Below are positions 1-7,705 of a DNA stretch of 64,000 nucleotides, in pieces; within the stretch, counting starts at the first letter, position 1; every line of letters begins with the position of its first letter. The translations under genes were made by a program, and so were the position numbers. The notes below the pieces were generated by a model. That model was given only the letters and a program-made list of their open reading frames with translations. It ran no database searches and had not been told where the DNA came from. Where the stretch lies: contig JAEKKV010000022.1 in the NCBI GenBank assembly GCA_019510185.1, positions 1 to 64,000 of the forward strand. The letters run 5' to 3'. The stretch is from Verrucomicrobiota bacterium (GTDB lineage Bacteria > Verrucomicrobiota > Verrucomicrobiia > Opitutales > Opitutaceae).

Positions 1-81
1 AGCGCCCTGGCTATATCACTCATCGAACTCCCCGCAGTCTTCATTGCCCCGATCTTGTATCGCTCTTCATCACTTAATTGA
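1..81 (+). CDS. Possible 3' end of a membrane-protein ORF (partial)
   Basis: One frame is open from the left edge of the window to a TGA at 79-81. Its 26 residues are hydrophobic, running from SALAISLIEL to PILYRSSSLN, as in the last membrane segment of a small protein. It ends 50 bases before the attC-like site, where the ORF of a preceding integron cassette would end. Another frame is also open to 118, so the choice rests only on hydrophobicity and position. Weak call. Confidence 0.25.
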   Translation, partial: SALAISLIELPAVFIAPILYRSSSLN

Positions 82-130
82 AAATATCCCATTCAGCACC
101 TATGTCGCACTTACTTCTTGAATCCAAGGA

Positions 131-233
131 GCCGAACCACGCGCTAGAGCCAACGACCCTATCTGTCATGCCCTGTGCTCCGAGCCGTACAGACCGCGCC
201 AGCTAGGGTCGCGGCTCATCTTGAACGTTGGGC
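131..233 (+). other. attC-like recombination site (integron cassette junction)
   Basis: The right end is GTTGGGC (227-233), an exact match to the attC core GTTRRRY. The left end GCCGAAC (131-137) is one base off the complementary box. Inside, GAGCC (147-151) plus CGACCCT (154-160) pair with AGGGTCG (205-211) plus GGCTC (213-217), giving an imperfect stem with unpaired bases as in folded attC sites. TCTGT (162-166) can pair with ACAGA (189-193). The total of 103 bases is within the attC size range. The sequence just before the core, CATCTTGAAC, resembles attC right arms I remember from other bacteria. No integrase gene is visible. Confidence 0.5.
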
Positions 234-236
234 AAA

Positions 237-605
237 ATGAAAACCACTATTCTAATTGCCGTCCTACTGCCGATTATCGCTCTGGCGAACGAACCCGTGC
301 ATGACCAAATGATTCAGTGGGTGGTCAGTCATGAGCCGAAAGATTCGATTTATTACACCCAGAAAGTTTATTTTTCCCATGTTATCGATGGCTATAACCA
401 TACTATCGAGTTCAAGAAAGACATGACTTTATTATCAGCGCTTCGCGCCACTCCATATACATCACACTTGAGCGATATACGTTTTATTATCTGCCGATCC
501 TCCGGTAATCTTAGCTTTTACACTAAAACGGAAGCCGAGGCCGGAAAGATAGAAATCAGTCCGGATGATGTTATTTGTATCGCACCTAGGACTGCGCCCA
601 ACTGA
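237..605 (+). CDS. Small exported protein of unknown function in a cassette-like context
   Basis: An ORF of 122 residues starting at ATG 237, four bases after the attC-like core; a TTG at 228 lies inside the core and is less likely. Residues 1-17 (MKTTILIAVLLPIIALA) form a signal peptide followed by NEPVHDQ, so the product is probably periplasmic. The mature part has two cysteine-poor beta-rich stretches and no motif I recognise. Base composition is clearly more AT-rich than the rest of the window, suggesting acquisition. The last codons overlap the GCCCAAC box at 596-602, which is where integron cassette ORFs typically stop. Confidence 0.6.
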   Translation: MKTTILIAVLLPIIALANEPVHDQMIQWVVSHEPKDSIYYTQKVYFSHVIDGYNHTIEFKKDMTLLSALRATPYTSHLSDIRFIICRSSGNLSFYTKTEAEAGKIEISPDDVICIAPRTAPN

Positions 606-692
606 AAATGAAAACCACGGAGCCTAACTGTTGTGCCTCGACATGTTATCCGCAGGTAGGGAATGGTTTTATGGGCCGTTCATACGTTGAGT
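596..692 (+). other. Degenerate or truncated attC-like region closing the cassette
   Basis: GCCCAAC at 596-602 is the exact complement of the GTTGGGC core at 227-233. A cassette is expected to show this match, because its own attC is completed by its own first bases when circular. GTTGAGT (686-692) fits the GTTRRRY consensus and could be the distal core. No strong internal stem is visible between them, so the site may be decayed. The 14-base string AAAATGAAAACCAC occurs both here (605-618) and at the cassette start (234-247). A 28-codon ORF (608-694) beginning MKTT also lies here and is probably not a gene. Confidence 0.3.
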
Positions 693-702
693 GAGAAATC
701 TT

Positions 703-1170
703 ATGGCTATCTATTCGTCTGAAATTGTTTGGCGGCGGGGTGTTCAAGTCTTCCTCGATAATCACTATAGCCGAAAACATGTTTGGCGCTTTGACGGCGG
801 CGTGGAAGTCGACGCTTCGTCTTCTCCTCAGGTGGTTCCGCTTCCTTATTCCGAAGAAAAGGCGGTCGATCCGGAAGAGGTTTTTGTCGCGAGCTTGTCC
901 AGCTGCCACATGCTTTGGTTTCTTTCGATCGCGGCGAAGCGCGGATTTGTGGTGGACGAATATCAAGACCAAGCATCGGGCGTGATGCAGAAGAATGACG
1001 CGGGAAAGCTCGCGATGACCGAGGTGGTTTTGCGGCCGAAAGTGCAGTTTTCAGGCAATCGTCTTCCGGATGCCGCTCAGATTCATCTCATGCATGAACA
1101 CGCCCATGAGGAGTGCTTCATCGCTCATTCGGTTAAAACAAAAGTGCGCTGCGAACCTCTGCTGACTTAG
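703..1170 (+). CDS. OsmC/Ohr-family protein (organic-peroxide reductase-like)
   Basis: A 155-residue cytoplasmic protein of the OsmC fold. The family reduces organic hydroperoxides with two conserved cysteines. Here Cys68 lies in SLSSCHMLWF and Cys138 in HEECFIAHS, the two expected positions, with Glu59 in the PEEVF stretch before the first. Length matches single-domain OsmC proteins of the YhfA type. ATG 703 is chosen over GTG 691 because homologous proteins start close to the first beta strand. It is the first of three small + strand genes and is followed 10 bases later by an exported protein. The physiological substrate cannot be read from sequence. Confidence 0.85.
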   Translation: MAIYSSEIVWRRGVQVFLDNHYSRKHVWRFDGGVEVDASSSPQVVPLPYSEEKAVDPEEVFVASLSSCHMLWFLSIAAKRGFVVDEYQDQASGVMQKNDAGKLAMTEVVLRPKVQFSGNRLPDAAQIHLMHEHAHEECFIAHSVKTKVRCEPLLT

Positions 1171-1180
1171 GCGTGCGCCC

Positions 1181-1699
1181 ATGAATGCGAGATGGCTTTT
1201 CCTCGGTTTCCTCAGCCTTGCGCTTCCTCTTCAGGCGGGGTGGGTCATCTATCTGCCGGAACCACTGCCAAACGTAGTGCGCATCCGTTACGCCTCCGAA
1301 CGAAGCGAGGGTTACGCCTCTTTCGCAGAGGCGCTCAAAGTATTATCCAGCAGCGGTCGTATAACCAATCTCGACGGTGTTATTGCGTTCAGCCTTCTGG
1401 CGGAGCCTGCTTTCCAGCAGGAGTTGTTTGCCGTGTTGCAGCGCGACGCCCCTCGCGAACTCACCGAAGCCTTGGGCTCTGCCGGCAACATGCATAATCC
1501 CAAAATGCTTCAGTTGCAGGATCCTTTTTTGAAGGCGGTCTTAGCGACACCCACCGTGGTTGGCCTTAACACCGCGCTCACTCCCTACGGTCTCACGATT
1601 AATAAAGCATCCATCGAGAAGCTCGCGCTTCCGAAAATCGAAACCGGCCGCCGCTTTTACGGCAGTCTCTGGCTTGTCGTCACGAAGGCGTCTAACTAA
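1181..1699 (+). CDS. Exported protein of unknown function
   Basis: A 172-residue product with a clear signal peptide (residues 1-19, WLFLGFLSLALPLQA, cleavage before GW). The mature part has no motif I can assign. It contains a region rich in Ala/Leu helices (about 45-105) and a C-terminal segment with alternating hydrophobic residues (FYGSLWLVV). It begins 10 bases after the OsmC stop, so the two may share a transcript. Overlapping frames are also open, but only this one has a signal peptide and a regular hydrophobic pattern. Confidence 0.6.
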   Translation: MNARWLFLGFLSLALPLQAGWVIYLPEPLPNVVRIRYASERSEGYASFAEALKVLSSSGRITNLDGVIAFSLLAEPAFQQELFAVLQRDAPRELTEALGSAGNMHNPKMLQLQDPFLKAVLATPTVVGLNTALTPYGLTINKASIEKLALPKIETGRRFYGSLWLVVTKASN

Positions 1700-1788
1700 T
1701 CGATGCTTCACTTCCTGATGGGCTATCGATAATCCTTGAACGGGTAACACAGGAAATCGTGTTGGGCGGGAGTTTATTTTTTAATTCC

Positions 1789-2211
1789 ATGAAAACCATC
1801 GCGGCGTTCAGCAAGGCGGAGGATGCGCATTTGCTCCGGGCTCGTCTGGAGGGGAACGGCATCGCCGCCTATGTGCGGGATGAGTACATGGTCACGTTGG
1901 ATTGGATGTATTCCAACGCCATCGGCGGCGTCAAAGTGGAGGTGTCGGACGAAGACTATCCGGCGGCGGTCGAGTTTCTCACGGAGGAAAAGGCGGCTTT
2001 CGCGAGCGAACAGCCTTTGGCGGTGGCAAAACCACCGCGGCATGCGGTCGCCCGTTATTTGCGGCTGCTGAGCTTTTTGATGGCCTGCCTGTTTCTGCTG
2101 CTGCTCGCGAACGGCGGCGTGAAAACGCAGGCCGATCTCGTCTGGGCTTTGGTGACGAGCTGCGGTCTCTCCGTGGCGATCACGGTGGTCTGCGCGCTGG
2201 CGAATCTCTGA
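1789..2211 (+). CDS. DUF2007 domain membrane protein
   Basis: A 140-residue protein. Residues 1-70 match the DUF2007 pattern (also called putative signal-transducing protein): a short beta-alpha-beta unit with EDAHLLRARLEGNGI and GGVKVEVSDEDYPAA. Residues about 87-105 and 115-138 are two transmembrane helices. The start is ATG 1789 (MKTIAAF); an in-frame upstream codon at 1759 would add ten residues with no family likeness. The role of DUF2007 proteins is not established. The gene ends 20 bases from the convergent GH43 gene, with no obvious terminator between them. Confidence 0.75.
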   Translation: MKTIAAFSKAEDAHLLRARLEGNGIAAYVRDEYMVTLDWMYSNAIGGVKVEVSDEDYPAAVEFLTEEKAAFASEQPLAVAKPPRHAVARYLRLLSFLMACLFLLLLANGGVKTQADLVWALVTSCGLSVAITVVCALANL

Positions 2212-2231
2212 CGGCGCCGCGGCAATGCGGA

Positions 2232-3242
2232 TTATCGGACGAGGCCGTCGGGGAGGGGCGGGCCGAAGATCGGCGAGCCGTCCGCGGCCCAGGTGATTTT
2301 CTGGACGCGGGTGGCGCGATTGGGATCGTGCAGGGGGTCGCCCTTGATCTCCTTGTAATTGCGGGCGTGGTACACGAGCAGGTCGTCCCGTCCGTCGAGG
2401 GAGGTCGTGAAGCTGTTGTGACCGGGGCCGTACTGGCTGTTGGCCTCGCTGGTCTGGAAGACCGGCCGGGGCGATTTGTGCCAGGACTGCGGGTTCAGCA
2501 GATCGGCGGTATCGTCGGCGGTGAGCATGCCCATGCAATAATTGGCATCGGTGGCGCTGGCGGAGTAGGTGAGGAAGATGCGGCCGTTTTTCTTGAGGAT
2601 CGCGGGGCCTTCGTTAACCCAGAATTTAACCTGCTCCCAAGGGAGGTCGGGCCTGGAGAGCATCACCTGCTGGCCGTGGATCGTCCAAGGGTTCTCCATC
2701 GCGGCGATGTAGATATTGGTGCCTTTGCTGTTCTTGAGCTTGGGGTCGCCCTGCGCCCACACGAGATAGCGGACGCCGCGATGCTCGAAGGTGGTGGCGT
2801 CGAGGGTGAAGGATTCCCAGTTCATCTTAATCTGGCCTTTTTCGACCCAGTCGCCGCGGAGGGGATCGGCGGAGGTGTTTTCGAGCACATACATGCGGAT
2901 GTCCCAAATGGCCTCGGCGCGTCCGGCGGCGAAATAGACATACCACTTACCGTCGAGGTGGTGGATTTCGGGCGCCCAGATGTGGGCGCTCATGGGACCG
3001 TGGTCGTGCTTGTGCCAGATGACCTTGGGCTCCGCCGCGGCCAGCGCCGGAATCGAAGCGGCCTGGCGAAGCTCGATGCGATCGTACTCCGGCACGGAGG
3101 CGGTGAAATAGTAGGTGCGGTCGGCGTCCCGGTAGATCTGCGGATCGGCGCGGCGCGGGATAAGCGGGTTGGTCCACGTTTCGGCATGCGCGAGGGCGGC
3201 CAGCAGGGGAAGCAGGACAAAAAGCGTTCGGAGCGGATTCAT
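2232..3242 (-). CDS. Secreted GH43 glycoside hydrolase (alpha-L-arabinofuranosidase/beta-xylosidase type)
   Basis: 336 residues with signal peptide 1-20 (ending ALAHA). The five-bladed propeller fold of GH43 is indicated by its three catalytic acids: Asp33 in RRADPQIYRD (base), Asp148 in SFTLDATTF (pKa modulator) and Glu211 in WVNEGPAIL (acid). Expected to act on terminal alpha-L-arabinofuranose or beta-xylose. Substrate is unknown, but the neighbours point to arabinogalactan or arabinan side chains. It is the last gene of the - strand carbohydrate block. It has its own inverted-repeat site 110 bases upstream (3352-3367), so it is probably transcribed from a separate promoter. The start is ATG 3242, where the signal peptide begins. 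Confidence 0.88.
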   Translation of the reverse strand: MNPLRTLFVLLPLLAALAHAETWTNPLIPRRADPQIYRDADRTYYFTASVPEYDRIELRQAASIPALAAAEPKVIWHKHDHGPMSAHIWAPEIHHLDGKWYVYFAAGRAEAIWDIRMYVLENTSADPLRGDWVEKGQIKMNWESFTLDATTFEHRGVRYLVWAQGDPKLKNSKGTNIYIAAMENPWTIHGQQVMLSRPDLPWEQVKFWVNEGPAILKKNGRIFLTYSASATDANYCMGMLTADDTADLLNPQSWHKSPRPVFQTSEANSQYGPGHNSFTTSLDGRDDLLVYHARNYKEIKGDPLHDPNRATRVQKITWAADGSPIFGPPLPDGLVR

Positions 3243-3399
3243 GGGCGAATAGCGGAGGAAAAAGCAGCGGGAAGCGTGGGCGGGGACGGGTGGCAAAAAA
3301 GCGCGGCGAAAGTGATAAACGCGAAGCCTGTCGAAAGACGAATCGAACGTTTGGTTAAATGTAACGCGTCATATGTCGGCCGACGCGCGAGGCAACCGC
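3243..3399. other. Intergenic promoter region of the terminal GH43 gene
   Basis: 157 bases between the alpha/beta hydrolase stop and the GH43 start. It holds the inverted-repeat operator candidate at 3352-3367 and a purine-rich stretch before the GH43 start (GCGGAGG on the + strand is the complement, so no clear Shine-Dalgarno is seen on the coding strand). Nothing else recognisable. Confidence 0.4.
3352..3367 (-). promoter_or_regulatory. Inverted-repeat operator candidate, site 1
   Basis: On the - strand the site reads GCGTTACATTTAACCA. It shares the core TTACA-N2-TAAC with three other sites upstream of block genes. It lies 110 bases before the GH43 start at 3242. Confidence 0.5.
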
Positions 3400-5064
3400 C
3401 TAAGGGGAGATCAAAAACGTCTGCTCCACCGGTGCGGCCGTGGCCAGCTTGGGTTCGGTGGCGCGGCCCCACTGCCAGGCCACGACGGTGATCGTGACGG
3501 GGAACTTGGAGCGCGGAGGGATGGGCGTGAACTTCAGTTCATCGCCGTCCACTTCCGCCGGACCTTCCCGGACGTAATAATAAACCGGCACGCCCGCATC
3601 GGAGGTGGCGGCCAGCTTCAGCGTTTTCACACCGGCCTTTTGGTCGGGGATCGCGGGGAAGGTTATCCGTTGCGGCGCACCCTCGGTATTGGGCGAGAGG
3701 TGCACCAACGCTTGTTGCACGATACTTTTGAATTCGCCGTCACCGGGATGGCTCGCCACGAGCCAGAGGTCGAAGCGCCGCCGGTCGCCCGTGGAAAAAG
3801 CACGATCCAGACGGAGCACAAAGGTGTCGGCGGAAACCTTGGCCGCCGGGCCGACGATTTTGGAAAGGACAATCGGTCCGCCGCCGGTTGCATGACCCAA
3901 CGGCGAGCCGCCGGGAAGGCCGGTCCAACGGGCGGGATTCGTGTTGGTCGGGCTGGCCGGCACGGCCTCCATGAAGGCGGTTTTCAATCGAAAGGTGACG
4001 CCATCCTCCTGCGGCAGGAAGCGCAGCTTGACCGGCTCGCCGCAGCCTTTTTCAAGCGGCATCTGTCCATCCGTCACGCTCAACAATTGGGGGCGCTTGC
4101 CGACACTGCCGGCGAAATGATCCTGTGTGGCGCGAGCCAGCTCCTCGTCAAAGGCCCAGAACGCCTCGGCCGGATCGCCGGTGTAGCGGGCGGCCGGCGC
4201 CGGCTGCAGGGTGCGCGGCTGACCGAACGGCCAGCGTTGCACCAGCCAGCCGTCGGCGGGATTCACTGGCTTCAGAACCGGCGGGCGATCCAGCGGCGTG
4301 GTCTCGGGCAACCGTCGCTCCGCCGCCTTGCGGACAAAAAGCGCGAGGTAGTTCACGAGCTCGTCCGAATAATCGAAATGCCCGTGGCCGGGTTCGGCCA
4401 GCATGGCAATCGGCGCGGCGGGGTGTTGCTTCCGAAATTCCAGCGCGGGCGCGAGGCGGGCGTCGCTCCACTCGTATTCGGCCATGACCATGAGGCCGGG
4501 TACGCCATCGATGGAGCGCTCTCCCCAAGCCGGACTGGGGCGTCCGCTGCCGGTCAGCTTCGTCAATGGTGCATCGCCGTGGACCGAGAGAACGGCGAGC
4601 GTGCGCTGCGGATTCCAAGCGGCGAAATTCCACGGATAACTGGCGCAGGCGGAGTGGCCGAGCGGAACGACGGGAGCGAAGGCCAGCTCGCCATAGCCCG
4701 ATTCTTGGGCAAGCGAGGCGAGCATTGCCTCGAAGTGCTCACCGGCGCCTTGATCGAAGCGGAAGACGATGTCCGTCGGCGGAACGATCCAGATCTCGGC
4801 GATGCCCAGCTCGGCCAGCGTGCGGCGAAACGCGGCGTGCTCCAGGATGCCTTGTTCGATCATGTTGTTCTGGCCGATGACGACGGCGCGCACTTGCTTG
4901 CATTGCGGCGGAATCCACAGGAAGGCGCGCCCGGTCTGATGCTCCGCGCCCGCGGAAAGAGCGAGGGACCATTGCCACTCGGCGGCGCGGCTTTGTGCCG
5001 GGCCGAGGAGCCAGCCAAGGATCGAGACCAACAGGAGCAGGCGGGGTTTTTTAAGGAGTGTCAT
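3400..5064 (-). CDS. Secreted alpha/beta hydrolase-like protein (possible carbohydrate esterase)
   Basis: 554 residues starting at ATG 5064; its first 14 bases overlap the end of the upstream GH2 gene, implying translational coupling. Signal peptide about 1-28 (ending SRAAEW). A nucleophile elbow GHSACA places Ser138 in the position of an alpha/beta hydrolase nucleophile, and EPGHGHFDYSDE (about 225-236) supplies the candidate catalytic His. The C-terminal half (about 260-554) has no domain I can name and seems to hold one or two Ig-like beta domains. Placed among pectin/arabinogalactan enzymes, it could remove acetyl or feruloyl groups, but this is inference from context. Confidence 0.6.
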   Translation of the reverse strand: MTLLKKPRLLLLVSILGWLLGPAQSRAAEWQWSLALSAGAEHQTGRAFLWIPPQCKQVRAVVIGQNNMIEQGILEHAAFRRTLAELGIAEIWIVPPTDIVFRFDQGAGEHFEAMLASLAQESGYGELAFAPVVPLGHSACASYPWNFAAWNPQRTLAVLSVHGDAPLTKLTGSGRPSPAWGERSIDGVPGLMVMAEYEWSDARLAPALEFRKQHPAAPIAMLAEPGHGHFDYSDELVNYLALFVRKAAERRLPETTPLDRPPVLKPVNPADGWLVQRWPFGQPRTLQPAPAARYTGDPAEAFWAFDEELARATQDHFAGSVGKRPQLLSVTDGQMPLEKGCGEPVKLRFLPQEDGVTFRLKTAFMEAVPASPTNTNPARWTGLPGGSPLGHATGGGPIVLSKIVGPAAKVSADTFVLRLDRAFSTGDRRRFDLWLVASHPGDGEFKSIVQQALVHLSPNTEGAPQRITFPAIPDQKAGVKTLKLAATSDAGVPVYYYVREGPAEVDGDELKFTPIPPRSKFPVTITVVAWQWGRATEPKLATAAPVEQTFLISP

Positions 5065-7702
5065 TGGGGAGACGAACGGAATTCCAGTTGCCGCTGCGCA
5101 GGGTGGTTTCGCCCGGGGCGAGACCGTCGGCGGTGGCGCGCACGGTGATGACGCCAACCTGGCCCGGCAGGGTGCGCACGATGGCGAGAGCCAGGCCGTT
5201 GAAAGCCTTGCGCTCATGCGAGGAGAACGTGTTGAGGTCAGTGGCGTCGCCGTTGTCGGTGGCGATGATTTCGGCGGGGCCGGTGACCTCGAAGCGGATG
5301 AGGTTCTTGGCGCGCGGCACGGTGAGGCCATCGGCATCCGCCACGTTCACGGTCACGAACGCCAGGTCGCTTCCGTCGGCGTTGAGCGCGGAGCGATCCG
5401 GCTGCAGGCGGAGTTTGGCGGCGGGGCCGGTGGTCTTCACGGTGTCTTCGGCCCAGGGCTTGCCGTTCTTGTAGACGACGGCTTTCAGTTCGCCGGGGGC
5501 GTAGATCACGTCGTCCCAGCGCAGGCGGTATTCGAACGGTTTTTTCTGCTTACGACCGAGGGATTTTCCATTGAGGAACAACTCGGCTTCGTCGCCCGAA
5601 GTGTAGAGGTGGACGGGCGTGACCTGGCCGATGCGCTCGGGCCAGTTCCAATGGGGCAGGAGGTGCGCCATGGGCAGGTCGGAGCGCCATTGCGATTGAT
5701 AGAGGAAGAAGCGGTCCTTTTTGAAACCGGCGAGGTCGATGATCCCGAAGTAGGAGCTGCGTGAAGGCGGCGGCGTCTTGCCGTTGGCTTCGAGTTCACG
5801 TCGCATTTTTTCGCGTTCGGCCGGATCGCTGAAGTTGAGGAGGTTGGTGGCGTCGGCGCTGTAAGGCGTGGGTTCGCCGAGGTAGTCGAAGCCGGTCCAG
5901 ACGAATTCGCCGGCCGCAAAGGGACTGAGCGTCTGGTTTTTGAAATCCTCGTCGGGAATCTTGCCCCAGTGCGGCGCGTAGAGGTCGTAGGAACTCATCT
6001 GGAAGTTCTGCTTGCCCTGCGCCTTGTTGTTGGTGACCGGAAAAACATATTCGCCGCGGGAGCTGATGGCGGAGGAGGTTTCGCTGCCGATCACAGGGAG
6101 CGCCGGATTGATCTGGCGGAATTTCGGGTAGTGTTCGGAGCGATAGTTGTACCCGAACACGTCGAAGACTTTCTGGAAGCCGTTGAAACCTGCGTTGGTG
6201 TTGTTGCTGCCGATGGCGGCGGGGCGCGTGGTGTCCTCCTCGTGCACGATGGCGACGAGCGTCGCGCCAATCTTGGCGCCTTCGGGCGTGCCCTGCTCGA
6301 TGATCTCGTTGCCCGTGCTCCAGAGGATGACCGAGGGGTGGTTGCGATCGCGACGGATCATGGCGCGCAGGTCGGCCTCGGACCAGTCGTCGAAGAGGAG
6401 ATTATAGCCGTTGGGCTTTTTGGCCTTTCGCCAGCAGTCGAACGCTTCGTCCATCACCAGAATGCCCATGCGGTCGCAAAGATCGAGCAGCTCGGGGGCG
6501 GGCGGATTATGCGAAGTGCGCAGGGCATTGACGCCCATTTCCTTCAGGAGCTGCAACTGGCGCTCGGCCGCGCGGACGTTGAAGGCGGCACCGAGGGCGC
6601 CGAGATCGTGATGATCGCACACGCCCTTGATCAGGACGCGCCGGCCGTTGAGAAGAAAGCCGTTGTCGGGCGTGAACTGAATCGAACGGATACCGAACGG
6701 CGTTTCGAAGGAATCGGCCAGGTGATCGGCGATATTTACCTGTGAAACCAAGGTGTACAGATAGGGATCTTCCGGCGACCAGAGGTGCGCGAACGCCGAG
6801 CCGCGCGCCAGTGCGACCGACTGCCGGACGGTCTGCTCGCTGGCGGGCTCAAGCGTGACCGTGACCGGCGGCACCTGGGCTTGGAGCCGGCCGGCAGCCT
6901 GAATGAGAGAGGTGAGGCTGCAGGTGACGCGGCGGTCCGAATCGTTGCGGAGAGTCGTGGCGATGGTCACGTCGCCGCCGTTGGTGGTGACGAACGTGCC
7001 CCATTGCGCGACATGAACGGGCGCGGTTTTGACGAGCCAGACGTTGCGGTAAATACCGCCGCCGGGATACCAGCGCGAAGACTCGGGCGGGTTGTCCAGG
7101 CGAACGGCGATGACGTTGTCCGCGCCGAATTTCAGGAACGGGGTGAGGTCGACGCGGAACGAGGCGTACCCGTAGGGCCAGCCGCCGGCGAAGTGACCGT
7201 TGCACCACACGGACGCGTACGCCATCGCGCCATCGAAATCGAGAAACAGCCGGCGCCCCTGGTCGGCCGCAGGCACAGTGAGGTGCTTGCGATACCAAGC
7301 GACGCCCCACCACGGGAGCTTGCCGGTTTCGCCCGGGTAAAGCCGGTCGAACGGGCCCTCAACGCCCCAGTCGTGCGGAAGGTTGAGCGAGCGCCAGTCG
7401 CGGTCGTTGAAGCCTGGTTGCGCGTAAGCGACCGCTTCTCCCGGAGGCGAGCCGGCCGGACGCTGGGCCGGCGTGCGGCGAAAACCATTGGAGCCCGCAA
7501 GCAGCCAAGGCTTGAGGTTGGCGTAGGCCAGCGCGCCGGAGGCATCCGCCGGATCGTCTTTTTGGAAAAGCCAGCCGGCATTTAGGCTGAGGCGTTCGCG
7601 AGCCGGAAGCTCGACCAAGGTCGCGGCGGAAAGGGGCGGGAGGCCCGCCAAAAGCGGCAGCGCGCAGGAAAGCAGGAAGGGAGCGAGGCGGAACCGTTGC
7701 AT
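5051..7702 (-). CDS. Secreted GH2 beta-galactosidase
   Basis: 883 residues with signal peptide 1-27. The GH2 order is visible: sugar-binding domain (about 35-230), Ig-like domain (about 232-340), TIM barrel (about 342-640), then Ig-like domains resembling DUF4982 and bacterial Ig modules to the end. The acid/base Glu466 is in LWSTGNEIIEQ and the nucleophile Glu541 in VIGSETSSAI. HNPPAPELLDLCD before them is the usual GH2 signature. GH2 of this architecture releases terminal beta-galactose, and other GH2 specificities cannot be excluded. It is followed with a 14-base overlap by the alpha/beta hydrolase and is preceded 4 bases upstream by the heparinase-like lyase, so all three are likely co-transcribed. 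Confidence 0.9.
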   Translation of the reverse strand: MQRFRLAPFLLSCALPLLAGLPPLSAATLVELPARERLSLNAGWLFQKDDPADASGALAYANLKPWLLAGSNGFRRTPAQRPAGSPPGEAVAYAQPGFNDRDWRSLNLPHDWGVEGPFDRLYPGETGKLPWWGVAWYRKHLTVPAADQGRRLFLDFDGAMAYASVWCNGHFAGGWPYGYASFRVDLTPFLKFGADNVIAVRLDNPPESSRWYPGGGIYRNVWLVKTAPVHVAQWGTFVTTNGGDVTIATTLRNDSDRRVTCSLTSLIQAAGRLQAQVPPVTVTLEPASEQTVRQSVALARGSAFAHLWSPEDPYLYTLVSQVNIADHLADSFETPFGIRSIQFTPDNGFLLNGRRVLIKGVCDHHDLGALGAAFNVRAAERQLQLLKEMGVNALRTSHNPPAPELLDLCDRMGILVMDEAFDCWRKAKKPNGYNLLFDDWSEADLRAMIRRDRNHPSVILWSTGNEIIEQGTPEGAKIGATLVAIVHEEDTTRPAAIGSNNTNAGFNGFQKVFDVFGYNYRSEHYPKFRQINPALPVIGSETSSAISSRGEYVFPVTNNKAQGKQNFQMSSYDLYAPHWGKIPDEDFKNQTLSPFAAGEFVWTGFDYLGEPTPYSADATNLLNFSDPAEREKMRRELEANGKTPPPSRSSYFGIIDLAGFKKDRFFLYQSQWRSDLPMAHLLPHWNWPERIGQVTPVHLYTSGDEAELFLNGKSLGRKQKKPFEYRLRWDDVIYAPGELKAVVYKNGKPWAEDTVKTTGPAAKLRLQPDRSALNADGSDLAFVTVNVADADGLTVPRAKNLIRFEVTGPAEIIATDNGDATDLNTFSSHERKAFNGLALAIVRTLPGQVGVITVRATADGLAPGETTLRSGNWNSVRLPNDTP

Positions 7703-7705
7703 AAG

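Noticed and set aside
608..694. A 28-codon ORF starting MKTT after the cassette gene
   Set aside because: It begins in a 14-base repeat of the cassette start, has no signal peptide or composition typical of a gene, and overlaps the degenerate attC-like region.
1902..5148. Long + strand frames opposite the GH43 and alpha/beta hydrolase genes
   Set aside because: Same shadow effect; no motif, no signal peptide, and the opposite strand carries recognisable enzymes.
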